Positions 42,990 through 51,638 of a DNA stretch of 64,000 nt are shown here, one piece after another. The DNA is taken from positions 124,001-188,000 of the forward strand of contig CAXATH010000001.1 in the NCBI GenBank assembly GCA_963972195.1, in the 5' to 3' direction. The notes under the pieces were generated by a model. It did not search any database. It was not told the DNA's origin and was given only the letters and a program-made list of their open reading frames with translations. The translations under genes and the position numbers were made by a program. The number at the start of each line of letters is the position of its first letter. Within the stretch, counting starts at the first letter, position 1. This DNA is from Litorimonas sp963972195 (GTDB lineage: Bacteria > Pseudomonadota > Alphaproteobacteria > Caulobacterales > Maricaulaceae).

Positions 42990-43619
42990 TTAGCGATTGA
43001 CGTTCCCGGGTAAGGAAGAGCTATCTACATCTCCCTCGCCCATGTTCATCAAATAGACAGGCCCCACCTCAATTGTGTGCTTTGCACCCCCCATTTGAAG
43101 AGACAGCATCATACGGCCCTTTTTATATTTTTCAGGCGCGGTGCCGTGAACGAAATACAAACGCCATTCCGCACCGACATTCGCCTGTTCGATTGCCCAG
43201 GTATCATAAGGATCTTTCGCTTCCTGTAGGGCGATTGGAACGGCCGTTTGGCTCAAGCCTTCGGGCAATTGAGTGGCCCGCATCCAAACTGCCGCGAGGA
43301 TAACATCGCCCGTGGAGACCTTAATCTGGTTCGTCGCTTGAACACCCGCGCTATAGATATTGCTCCCTTTTTTAGAAACAACGACCTCAAGGGCTTCACC
43401 GCCTGGTAAGCGCTCGACGGTAGTTATTTCAGGCTCTTTGTTCAGGCCGTAATAACTAAGTCCGTCCGCTCCAGGATATCGGATCATCTCGGATGGCCGT
43501 GGCAACATTTGCCAAATTCGCGCGCCTTCCAGTTCGAGCGCATTGACGTCTGGTTGCGCTATAGCTGTGACAGAAATCGACGAAAGTAACAGTAAGAATG
43601 TTACAATTATGGCTTTCAT
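42990..43619 (-). CDS. Secreted carbohydrate-binding-like (CBM4/9-type jellyroll) protein
   Basis: A 209-residue exported protein: signal peptide from residue 1 to about 22 (VTAIAQPD) and then one beta-sandwich. The region WMRATQLPEG, YDTWAIEQANVGAEWRLYF, GRMMLSLQMGGAKHTIEVGP resembles the galactose-binding-like CBM4/9 modules found next to glycosidases and esterases. It has no enzyme motif. AAGGAG upstream of the ATG at 43619 supports the start over longer frames. It lies ten bases after the exported TIM-barrel gene, last in the sugar operon, so a role in holding or sensing the sugar at the cell surface is plausible. Confidence 0.7.
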   Translation of the reverse strand: MKAIIVTFLLLLSSISVTAIAQPDVNALELEGARIWQMLPRPSEMIRYPGADGLSYYGLNKEPEITTVERLPGGEALEVVVSKKGSNIYSAGVQATNQIKVSTGDVILAAVWMRATQLPEGLSQTAVPIALQEAKDPYDTWAIEQANVGAEWRLYFVHGTAPEKYKKGRMMLSLQMGGAKHTIEVGPVYLMNMGEGDVDSSSLPGNVNR

Positions 43620-43629
43620 GGTTTTCTCC

Positions 43630-44517
43630 TTAGAAACGGAGGGATTTGACGCCCTCATACATATTAACAGCAGATTGTCGGTAAGGTTTGCTCGGTCCAT
43701 CATGTTCAGCGATGAAATATTTCATGCCGGATAAATCATTTAAAGACAGGTAATCGCCGAAAGGAGTGTCCCCCTTCCCCACATCCACCATCAGGCTCTG
43801 GTGAATCTCTTCATAGCTTAAATTTCTTTCGATGGCCTGATCTGGAGAGCCTTCCATGTCCTTGATATGACTGAGATGAAAGCGACCGGGATGTTGTTTG
43901 ATAAGTGCAGTAATATCTATTTTGGCCAGATTGGCCCAGAAAAAATCCAGCTCGAAATTATTAAAACGAGGATCCGTTTCTGTCATCAGGATGTCCATGG
44001 CCGTTGTGCCGCCGCCCAAATCCTCAAATTCGAATTGATGATTATGATAAGCGAGTTTCACGCCTTCGCCGGCCAGTTTTTCGCCGGCGCTGTTAAGTAG
44101 AGCCGCATGGCGTTTCCAGTCCGCCAAAGTTCTTTGGCCCTCTGAGATATAGGGTAATACCATATACTCACAATCGAGGGTCTTTGCTGTCGTGATCAGG
44201 CCGGGAACGTCATTTTCAAGATTGTCATAACTGATATGGGTCACAGGCGAAGGCAGCCCGACATCGTCCAGAATAGCCTTTAACTCCTCTGGGGTATTTT
44301 CGGTGTAATTGCGTTCATTCAGCTCAACATAATCATAGCCCACATCTTTGATCATTTCGAACGTACCGCGAAAGTCTTGCCCCAGAAGGTCCCGAAATGT
44401 ATAGGTTTGAAGCCCGACTTTTTCCACTCTTCCAGCTGCTACCGCGCCTCCTCCGCACGCGGATAACGCAAATGCCGCCCCGGATCCAATCAACAAATCT
44501 CGCCGTGAAAATGTCAT
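43630..44517 (-). CDS. Tat-exported lipoprotein, sugar-phosphate isomerase/epimerase-like TIM barrel
   Basis: A 295-residue protein. The N-terminus MTFSRRDLLIG is a twin-arginine signal (Arg5-Arg6), followed by a lipobox LSAC with Cys21, so it is probably a Tat-dependent lipoprotein. The remainder is a xylose-isomerase-like TIM barrel: VGLQTYTFRDLL, DYVELNE, LAYHNHQFEFED, FELDFFWA, HLSHIKDMEG and FIAEHDG supply Glu/His/Asp for a metal site. Barrels of this type next to GMC or Gfo/Idh oxidoreductases include 3-keto-glycoside lyases and epimerases. The start overlaps the stop of the first GMC gene (TAATG). Confidence 0.82.
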   Translation of the reverse strand: MTFSRRDLLIGSGAAFALSACGGGAVAAGRVEKVGLQTYTFRDLLGQDFRGTFEMIKDVGYDYVELNERNYTENTPEELKAILDDVGLPSPVTHISYDNLENDVPGLITTAKTLDCEYMVLPYISEGQRTLADWKRHAALLNSAGEKLAGEGVKLAYHNHQFEFEDLGGGTTAMDILMTETDPRFNNFELDFFWANLAKIDITALIKQHPGRFHLSHIKDMEGSPDQAIERNLSYEEIHQSLMVDVGKGDTPFGDYLSLNDLSGMKYFIAEHDGPSKPYRQSAVNMYEGVKSLRF

Positions 44518-46205
44518 TATAACTCTCCCTTTTCGATTAAGTCTGCGGCGTAATGCGCGGCCCTCGCCGACAAGGCCATGTAGGTGATTGACGGGTTTTG
44601 AATGGCCGAGGACGCCATTGCCGCCCCATCGGTTATGAAGAGATTTGGCACCTCCCAAGACTGATTCCACTTATTCAAAACAGACGTTTCAGGATCACGA
44701 CCCATCCTGGCCGTGCCCATCTCATGAATTCGATCTCCCGGCTTGCTGGGATTAACGTCAAAGACCTTTATATTTTTAAGGTTACATGTCGTCAGAATTT
44801 CGACAGCGTCTTTTGAAGCTGCCTCCATCAATGCAATTTCATTCGGCCCCATGCGCGCGTTCATTATGGGTATGGGTATTCCCCATTTATCTTTTTTAGT
44901 TGCGGAGAGAGTGATGCGGTTATTTGGATCCGGCAGGACTTCGCCGTAAGCGTCCAGAAAAACTTGCCATGCCCCAGGCGTCCGGTTTTTCTTTTTAAAC
45001 GCTTCGCCAACTCCCTGTTGGTCCCCACTCCAAGACCCGCGATTTGTATAGACCTGAAAGGCATAGCCGCGTTTGTAGGGCTGATCATAATCTGGATAGT
45101 TTCGGTAGCGCGGAATATAGGTCTGTCCCGGAAAACGCCCGTAAACATATTTATCTTCGAGTCCGTCAATATATCCCATAGCTTGCGCGCCCGCGACGTG
45201 ATCCATGAGGTTGCGGCCCACCTGATCAGATTGATTGGCAAGACCCTTCGGATTATTTTCGTCCGCGCTTTGCAGAAGTATAGCCGCTGTATTTATCGCG
45301 GACGCATTCAGGAAAACGACTTTTGCCGTATAGGTCATCGTCTCTTTCGTCACTCGGTCGATGACGCGGACACCCGAAGCCTTCTTGGTTTGCGGATCAT
45401 AAATAACGGAATGAACGATTGAATCGGCCTTCAGGGTGAGACTTCCTGTACGTTTTGCCGCCGGAAGAGTAGCAGAATTCGAACTGAAGTAAGCTCCGTA
45501 GGAACATCCCCGAAAACAGCGATATCGCGCCTGACAGGCCCCGCGCCCAAGAGCTTCCTGCTCCGGCGTCGTTCGAGTCAAATTTGCTATACGCCCTATG
45601 ATAAGCTGACGGTCATCAAAGTTCTTCGCCAAACGGCTTTGAAAGTCTTGCGCCGCACAGTCCATCTCAAAGGGCGGGAGGTATTCTCCGTCGGGCAGCT
45701 GTCCCAATCCATCATTATTACCGGCCACACCTGCAAATTTTTCAACCTTGTCGTACCAGGGCTTTAAATCCGCATAACGAATAGGCCAATCTACTCCGAC
45801 ACCATCCATTTTATTTGCGTTGAAATCGTGATCGGAAAAGCGGTAACTCATTCGCGCCCAAAGCAGGCTTCGTCCGCCGACATGATATCCGCGATACCAT
45901 TTATAGTCCGTCCCCTCTGCGGTCTCGTATGGATGATCGCTGTCTTTGACCCAAAAATGTTTCGTGCTTTCATGAAAGACGTAAACATCTTTCTGGATGG
46001 GGTAATCGGCATTGGCTTCCTCCGGGCGAACTCTGTCCAGAAATTTTTTGTCCCAAGGGTCAAGCATATCGGTATAGTCTTTGGCCGGATCGACATCCTT
46101 ACCACGTTCCAGCACCAGCGTTTTCATACCTCGCTCGCACATTTCCTTGGCGACCCATCCGCCGGACATGCCTGAGCCCACAACAATGACGTCAAAGTCG
46201 GGCAT
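44517..46205 (-). CDS. GMC-type FAD oxidoreductase, paralogue 1 (glucose/glucoside dehydrogenase-like)
   Basis: A 562-residue GMC flavoprotein. FAD-binding VIVVGSGMSGGWVAKEM is at the N-terminus, YHVGGRSLLWARMSYR forms the flavin-side region, and the C-terminal HEMGTARMGRD plus SAIQNPSITYMALSARAA hold the catalytic His and Asn. A three-cysteine run, CQARYRCFRGC (Cys224, Cys230, Cys234), matches the spacing I recall for the 3Fe-4S cluster ligands of Burkholderia FAD-glucose dehydrogenase. No signal peptide: export would be with the Tat small subunit. Third of three tandem copies, joined to its neighbours by TAATG overlaps. Confidence 0.88.
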   Translation of the reverse strand: MPDFDVIVVGSGMSGGWVAKEMCERGMKTLVLERGKDVDPAKDYTDMLDPWDKKFLDRVRPEEANADYPIQKDVYVFHESTKHFWVKDSDHPYETAEGTDYKWYRGYHVGGRSLLWARMSYRFSDHDFNANKMDGVGVDWPIRYADLKPWYDKVEKFAGVAGNNDGLGQLPDGEYLPPFEMDCAAQDFQSRLAKNFDDRQLIIGRIANLTRTTPEQEALGRGACQARYRCFRGCSYGAYFSSNSATLPAAKRTGSLTLKADSIVHSVIYDPQTKKASGVRVIDRVTKETMTYTAKVVFLNASAINTAAILLQSADENNPKGLANQSDQVGRNLMDHVAGAQAMGYIDGLEDKYVYGRFPGQTYIPRYRNYPDYDQPYKRGYAFQVYTNRGSWSGDQQGVGEAFKKKNRTPGAWQVFLDAYGEVLPDPNNRITLSATKKDKWGIPIPIMNARMGPNEIALMEAASKDAVEILTTCNLKNIKVFDVNPSKPGDRIHEMGTARMGRDPETSVLNKWNQSWEVPNLFITDGAAMASSAIQNPSITYMALSARAAHYAADLIEKGEL

Positions 46206-47902
46206 TAGAGATTCCCTTCCGACAACAGGTCCGCCGCGTGATGCGCGGCTCGCGCTGAGAAAGCCATGAAGGTGAGTGATGGGTTTTGACAGGCAGAGGA
46301 AGCCATGAATGATCCATCAGTGACAAATAAATTCGGAATGTCATGCGCCTGATTCCAGCCATTGAGCACCGAAGTTCTCGGGTCGCGGCCCATCCTCGCT
46401 GTGCCCATATAATGTGTGCGCCCCGCGATGCCCTCCATAAAGTCATCCGGTTTTTCGACTTCGCTAATATTTCCAAATCCAGCCTGAGTTAATATGTCAA
46501 TGGCATCGGCGTGGGCCGCCCGCATCAATGCTTTCTCATTTTTGCCTAATTGAAGATTGATGACGGCAATGGGGTGTCCCCACTTATCCGTCCTATTTTG
46601 ATGAGACGTTACGCGGTTGGTGGCGTAAGGTAGACACTCTCCAAAATGGTCCAGCATAATGGACCACTGCCCGGGCCTATTATTTGTCTCTTTAAAGGCT
46701 TTGCCTACTCCTGCCTTCCACCCACCGGCTCCGACGCGCCCGGAGTAGACCTGATATCCCCACCCCCGTTTGTAGTTCTCTTTTCGATCCGGGAAGTTTC
46801 GGTAACGCGGAATATAGGCTCCGATGGGACGCCGCCCATAATAGTAACTATCGGCGAAACCTTCGATTTTAGCCTCGACTTTTGACCCTCCGATATGGTC
46901 CATGAAATTACGGCCAAGCTGTTCCGAACTATTTGCCAGTCCGTTTGGCATGGACTCAGAGGCTGACCGGAGCATAAGTAATGTGGTCGAAATCGTTCCC
47001 GCATTCAGAAAAAAGATCTTACCTGAATAACTTGTCGTTTGTCTGGTTCTTGAGTCTATAACATTTACCGCTTTTATCTTCTCAGAGGTTGAGTCAAAGA
47101 CAAGTTCCGTGACGATTGAATTTGGTACAAGCGTCATATTGCCCGTTTTTTTGGCTGCCGGCAGCGTCGCCGAGACAGACGAAAAATAAGCACCGTAAGT
47201 GCAGCCATGAAAACAGTGGTTGCGGGCTTGGCATTGACCTCGTCCAAGAGCGCGCTGTTCTTCGGTCAAGCGTGTTAAATTGGCCACACGGCCCATGATA
47301 AGTCGGCGATTATCGTATGACTGCGCCATTTCCTTTTTCAACTTTTTCTCGACACACGTATGCTCAAACGCCGGGAGAAAATGTTCTCCGTCCGGTAATT
47401 GAGCCATACCGTCTCGGTCTCCGGCTATGCCAACAAATTTTTCAACTCTGTCATACCAAGGCGCAATGTCTTTGTATCGAACGGGCCAATCGACGCCCTC
47501 GCCGTCAATTTTATTGACTTCAAAATCATAAGGGGCAAGGCGATAACTCGCACGTCCCCACATCAGGGATTTACCGCCAATCGTGCTGCCCCTGCGCCAT
47601 TTGAACTTACCGCCTACAGCTTCATATGGTTGGTCGCTATCAGTCATCCAGAGATGTTTGTTGCTCGCTTTCAGGGCATAGTTTCCGCCTTGAATGGAAA
47701 AGTCACTCTGCATCACCTCCGGGCTCACCTGATCAAGATGGGGCTTCTGCCAAGGCTCCAGCATGTCGCTATAATCTTTTGCAGGTTCAACATTATCGCC
47801 GCGATCCAATACCAGAACCTTCAAACCGCGTTCGCACAGCTCCTTAGCGACCCACCCTCCCGATAGACCGGAACCCACCACGATGGCGTCGAAGTCTGCC
47901 AT
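46205..47902 (-). CDS. GMC-type FAD oxidoreductase, paralogue 2
   Basis: A 565-residue copy of the same family: FAD loop AIVVGSGLSGGWVAKEL, STIGGKSLMWGRASYR, the cysteine run CQARNHCFHGC (224, 230, 234), and the C-terminal HYMGTARMGRDPRTSVL, then SACQNPSLTFMAFSARAA. It differs from copy 1 in the substrate-side loops (GGNYALKASNKHLWMTDSD and the glycine-rich SGRVGAGGWKAG), which suggests a different sugar or position specificity. It starts directly after copy 3 with no intergenic base and overlaps copy 1 by one base. Confidence 0.88.
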   Translation of the reverse strand: MADFDAIVVGSGLSGGWVAKELCERGLKVLVLDRGDNVEPAKDYSDMLEPWQKPHLDQVSPEVMQSDFSIQGGNYALKASNKHLWMTDSDQPYEAVGGKFKWRRGSTIGGKSLMWGRASYRLAPYDFEVNKIDGEGVDWPVRYKDIAPWYDRVEKFVGIAGDRDGMAQLPDGEHFLPAFEHTCVEKKLKKEMAQSYDNRRLIMGRVANLTRLTEEQRALGRGQCQARNHCFHGCTYGAYFSSVSATLPAAKKTGNMTLVPNSIVTELVFDSTSEKIKAVNVIDSRTRQTTSYSGKIFFLNAGTISTTLLMLRSASESMPNGLANSSEQLGRNFMDHIGGSKVEAKIEGFADSYYYGRRPIGAYIPRYRNFPDRKENYKRGWGYQVYSGRVGAGGWKAGVGKAFKETNNRPGQWSIMLDHFGECLPYATNRVTSHQNRTDKWGHPIAVINLQLGKNEKALMRAAHADAIDILTQAGFGNISEVEKPDDFMEGIAGRTHYMGTARMGRDPRTSVLNGWNQAHDIPNLFVTDGSFMASSACQNPSLTFMAFSARAAHHAADLLSEGNL

Positions 47903-49612
47903 TCAGATTACGCCGTCTTTCATTAGTTTAGCGGCATGATCGGCCGCTCTCGCGGAGAACGCCATATAGCCGAGGGATGGGTTCTGACATCCCGCAGAGG
48001 TCATAAAGGATCCATCTGTGATGAAGAGGTTTGGCACGTCCCAGGACTGATTCCATTTATTCAAAACAGAGGTCTGAGGATCGCGGCCCATACGAGCCGT
48101 TCCCATCTCGTGAATACCATTACCAGGGGGAGACATATTTTCCGCCGCAATCTCATCCGGGTTATCCGTATCGATATCCACTAACCCGGCCGCTTCGAGC
48201 ATGGCACGCGTATCGCGTGTCGCTTGCTTTATCAGCTTTACCTCATTCTCTCGATGTTTCTGATCAATAACCGGAATGGGGAAGCCCCACTTATCCGTTT
48301 TGCTAGCGTGAAGTGTAACGCGGTTTCGTTCATCGGGTAAAATCTCAGCAAAGGCGACCATACCCATCACCCAAGGACCGGGCGTTCTGTTCTGCTTCTT
48401 GAAAGCCGTGCCGACTCCTGCCCCGCGAGCACTTCCGCGCCAATTACCTCTAAAAATTCGGCCCTGATACCCATACCCACGCAGATAACCCTCGCCGCTT
48501 TCCGTGTGGTTTCGGAAGCGCGGAATATAGAATCCATTAGGGCGGCGGCCATAATGATATTTGTCCTGAAAGCCTGGCATTATCCCATAACCCCGTGCCC
48601 CTGCGACGTGATCCATCAAATTCCGACCTAGCTGGCCGGAAGAATTCGCCATCCCGTTTGGCTGGTCTGAGGTTGCCGAGTTCAACAAGATCATGCTCGT
48701 CGGAATAGTGCCAGCATTAAGAAAGATAACCCGCGCTGTGAGGATCCCAGATTTGTTCGTCTTCATATTAAACGTATTGACCCCCGTCAGTCGTCCCGTC
48801 TCGGCATCATGGATGACAGAATGAACAGCTGTATCGGGAATTAAAGTCATGTTCCCGGTGCGTTCGGCTGCAGGTAGGGTCGCGGCGACTGAACTGAAAT
48901 AAGCGCCGTAGGAGCAACCCCTTTCACAAAGACTACGCGCCTGGCACTTCCCCCGTCCCAAAGCGATTTGTTCCTCTGTCGGTTCGGTTAGGTTCGCCGC
49001 CCGCCCGGGAATAACTTTTCGCCCAGGAAATGTCGCCTCGACCTTGTTTTTGAACTCAACTTCGGCACAGGTTAGATCATGCGCCGGTTGAAAAATGCCG
49101 TCTGGCAAAATTTCCAGCCCTTCCATTGAACCTGAAATACCGGCAAATTTTTCGACATAGTCATACCAGGGCTTTATGTCAGCATATCGCACCGGCCAAT
49201 CGACCCCGACGCCTTCTTTCTTATTGGCTTCAAAGTCTATTTCTGAGAATCTGTAGCTTTGACGTCCCCACATAATGGAGCGTCCGCCTTTGTGATAGCC
49301 CCGCCGCCATTTGTAATCCTGCCCTTCCGGAGTCTCGTAGGGGTGGACATTGTCTTTTACCCAATATTGTTTGGTATTCTGGTTGAAAGCATAAACTTCG
49401 GATTGGATTGGATAATCTTCTCGGTCTCTATCGGACGTCCAATCCAAATTAGGTGTATCCCATGGATCAACAAAATCGGTGTAATCTTTTGCCGGTTGGG
49501 TATCCCGGCCACGTTCAATCACGCCGACTTTGAAACCGCGTTCCGCCATTTCCTTGGCAACCCATCCGCCGGACATGCCCGAGCCAACGACAATAACATC
49601 GAAATCAGCCAT
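47903..49612 (-). CDS. GMC-type FAD oxidoreductase, paralogue 3 (next to the small subunit)
   Basis: A 569-residue member with VIVVGSGMSGGWVAKEM, YHKGGRSIMWGRQSYR, the cysteine run CQARSLCERGC (223, 229, 233), and C-terminal HEMGTARMGRDPQTSVL, SAGCQNPSLGYMAFSARAA. The start at 49612 overlaps the stop of the small-subunit gene (TAATG); an upstream in-frame codon inside that gene is less likely. As first of the three copies and directly coupled to the small subunit, it is the likeliest main partner of that subunit. Confidence 0.9.
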   Translation of the reverse strand: MADFDVIVVGSGMSGGWVAKEMAERGFKVGVIERGRDTQPAKDYTDFVDPWDTPNLDWTSDRDREDYPIQSEVYAFNQNTKQYWVKDNVHPYETPEGQDYKWRRGYHKGGRSIMWGRQSYRFSEIDFEANKKEGVGVDWPVRYADIKPWYDYVEKFAGISGSMEGLEILPDGIFQPAHDLTCAEVEFKNKVEATFPGRKVIPGRAANLTEPTEEQIALGRGKCQARSLCERGCSYGAYFSSVAATLPAAERTGNMTLIPDTAVHSVIHDAETGRLTGVNTFNMKTNKSGILTARVIFLNAGTIPTSMILLNSATSDQPNGMANSSGQLGRNLMDHVAGARGYGIMPGFQDKYHYGRRPNGFYIPRFRNHTESGEGYLRGYGYQGRIFRGNWRGSARGAGVGTAFKKQNRTPGPWVMGMVAFAEILPDERNRVTLHASKTDKWGFPIPVIDQKHRENEVKLIKQATRDTRAMLEAAGLVDIDTDNPDEIAAENMSPPGNGIHEMGTARMGRDPQTSVLNKWNQSWDVPNLFITDGSFMTSAGCQNPSLGYMAFSARAADHAAKLMKDGVI

Positions 49613-50184
49613 TATGTCGCCCAGGTTTTTGGGTAGTCCGAAAGGGGCACACAGCCTTTCCACTCACCCGGAACGGCTTCATAAGCCAATTCTTGGGTCG
49701 CGCCTGGCTCGCTCATATAATAAGCGCTGGAAATTGTGCGCTTCATGTCCTGGTAAAAACCGTCTTCGATTTGGCCTGCAAAAACTTTTGCGTCATAGGC
49801 TCCAAGCGCGTCCAATTGTTGCTCTTTGCTGGCTGATGGAAAACCGGGGAGCCCACGGCTTAGGTTTTGTACCCCTTGCCGCCAATAACGCCTGTAATTT
49901 TCATCTCCCCATTGTGTCGCAAGACTTTGCAATGTCTCCGGCACTCCGGCGTCTACCGCGCCTGGTGTATCGGTTGCGGGAATAATGGTGTCCGACAAAG
50001 CCGTTAGAAGAGCCATTTCTTCATTCGAGAAAAACCCTTTGAACGATGCAAACTCCGTGTCGCCCAAGGCTTTCGCTTCAACTGTCTCAGCAGAATTATT
50101 GCCGCAGGCGGCTATAGCTCCGGCCGCGGAAATAGCCAGCAGCCCTTGGAGGGCCTTGCGTCTGTTTAAGTGAATATCAGTCAT
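49612..50184 (-). CDS. Gluconate 2-dehydrogenase subunit 3-type small subunit with Tat lipoprotein signal
   Basis: A 190-residue small subunit of the FAD-dependent sugar dehydrogenase type (LacC/gamma-subunit-like). The twin-arginine signal NRRKALQGLL (Arg8-Arg9) ends in a lipobox IAAC with Cys27. The mature part has EMALLTALSDTIIPATDTPG, VPETLQSLATQW and FYQDMKRTISSAYY, typical of the family. In relatives this subunit carries the folded GMC subunit through the Tat pore. The gene starts eight bases inside the MFS gene. A single small subunit for three large subunits is unusual. Confidence 0.9.
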   Translation of the reverse strand: MTDIHLNRRKALQGLLAISAAGAIAACGNNSAETVEAKALGDTEFASFKGFFSNEEMALLTALSDTIIPATDTPGAVDAGVPETLQSLATQWGDENYRRYWRQGVQNLSRGLPGFPSASKEQQLDALGAYDAKVFAGQIEDGFYQDMKRTISSAYYMSEPGATQELAYEAVPGEWKGCVPLSDYPKTWAT

Positions 50185-51595
50185 TGGCTGAGACCCCGCT
50201 GGTGGCAGCTATCCATTTTCTCAAAAAGAATAGAATTAAAAAGACGGCGATCAGTATGGCCGGGAATAGTACCAATTTAGACAGAGCCGCTTGCCCCGCG
50301 GCCATCTCGATATCGCCCTTAACAGCGCCTCCGGAAATAGCCTCTGCGCGGGCAGTGTCTATCCAACTCCCGATGACCGGATTCCAGAAAGTCAGAGCAA
50401 ACATACCGGCCGCACCAACCAGAGACATACCCAAGGCGCCGCTCGTCGGAATATATTGCGCCGTAACGCCGATCATTGTGGGCCAGAAATAGCACACGCC
50501 GACGGCGAAAATGATGGCGGAAACGTAAACCATTCCCCCCGTCGCGGAACTCATGAGGAATAGCCCGAGAGTGGTTACAACTGCAGACGCCAATAAAACG
50601 CCAAGCGGATTAAACGCGTGAATCAGCGGTCCAGCAAAAAATCGTCCAACCGCCATTATCCCTGTGACCATCCCCAAGACAATCATGGCCTGGCCGGGAA
50701 TGCCGCCAAGCTGCGCGCCCAATATCCGGTCAACCCATTGCTGTGTTCCCAGTTCTGAAGTTGCTGTCATGGACATGATAGCCATCAAGACCAAGACTAA
50801 CGCCGCGTCCCGGAGACGGCCTGTCCTGTAAAATATCAGGTAAAACGTTAAGGCCAAGACGAGCAATAACGGCAAAAGAATCCCCCCGGGAAGTCCGGCA
50901 ATTAAAGCATTCGGGGTTCCAATCAGAGCCATTAATCCAAAGATCGCTGCGACCAGGCCTATGCCAGTTAAGCTTAGATCAATTCCTTTTCCGCTCGTCT
51001 GCACCGTCACTGGGAATTTGGTGGTGAAAATCATGTAGCCATAAATCAAGGTCGGTATAATCATAATGGCGATTTGCGGCTGCCAGCCCAGACCCCATTG
51101 GGTCATGACGTATGATATGGACGCGCCAATAACGATACCGCCGGGAAACCATACATGGAACCGGTTCAACCATTTCGTTTTTTCATCTTTATAAAGTTCT
51201 GCGACCATTGGATTACACGCCGCTTCGACGGACCCATTCGCAAACCCAATGAAAAATGTTGAAATCAACAGTGTTAAAAATCCTGTTGCAGTAAGTGTGA
51301 GAACCAGGCCTAAAAGATGTCCCACGAAAGCCAATATCATAATCTTTTTCGGCCCTAGGTAATTATAGAGAAACCCGAACAAAACCATAGCGAGAGGAAA
51401 TCCGAGGAACGCCATGCCGTTTATCCAGCCAAGCTGGGTATCCGGGAGTCCGAACTCGGTGTTAAGCTGACCTAGAATTCCTGCCCGGATAGCAAACGTC
51501 ATGGCTGTCACAACCAATGAAATGCAACTCAGTAGAAACAGACGTCTTCGACTGAGAAGCTCTGGCGGCGTCTCTTCAGATGTTAAAGTCACCAT
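50177..51595 (-). CDS. MFS sugar permease-like transporter
   Basis: A 472-residue twelve-helix major facilitator. The loop between helices 2 and 3 is FGFLYNYLGPKKIM, with NGSVEAACNPMVAELYKDEK in the helix 5 region, recalling FucP/hexose-proton symporters, and a middle loop precedes helix 7. The start at 51595 has GGGGAAG upstream and a hydrophilic N-terminus (VTLTSEETPPELLSRRRLF). It lies between a cytosolic TIM-barrel gene and the dehydrogenase small subunit, so it most likely brings in the oxidised (keto) or parent sugar. Confidence 0.85.
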   Translation of the reverse strand: MVTLTSEETPPELLSRRRLFLLSCISLVVTAMTFAIRAGILGQLNTEFGLPDTQLGWINGMAFLGFPLAMVLFGFLYNYLGPKKIMILAFVGHLLGLVLTLTATGFLTLLISTFFIGFANGSVEAACNPMVAELYKDEKTKWLNRFHVWFPGGIVIGASISYVMTQWGLGWQPQIAIMIIPTLIYGYMIFTTKFPVTVQTSGKGIDLSLTGIGLVAAIFGLMALIGTPNALIAGLPGGILLPLLLVLALTFYLIFYRTGRLRDAALVLVLMAIMSMTATSELGTQQWVDRILGAQLGGIPGQAMIVLGMVTGIMAVGRFFAGPLIHAFNPLGVLLASAVVTTLGLFLMSSATGGMVYVSAIIFAVGVCYFWPTMIGVTAQYIPTSGALGMSLVGAAGMFALTFWNPVIGSWIDTARAEAISGGAVKGDIEMAAGQAALSKLVLFPAILIAVFLILFFLRKWIAATSGVSAND

Positions 51596-51638
51596 TTTTC
51601 TTCCCCTTATGTGCAGCTCTATTTTTAGAGTCTGCGGT

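Noticed and set aside
44964..45422. 152-codon plus-strand open frame inside GMC copy 1 (and a similar one at 47399-47866 in copy 2)
   Set aside because: Parallel open frames appear opposite the same conserved segments of GMC paralogues, as expected from shared codon use; no independent evidence.
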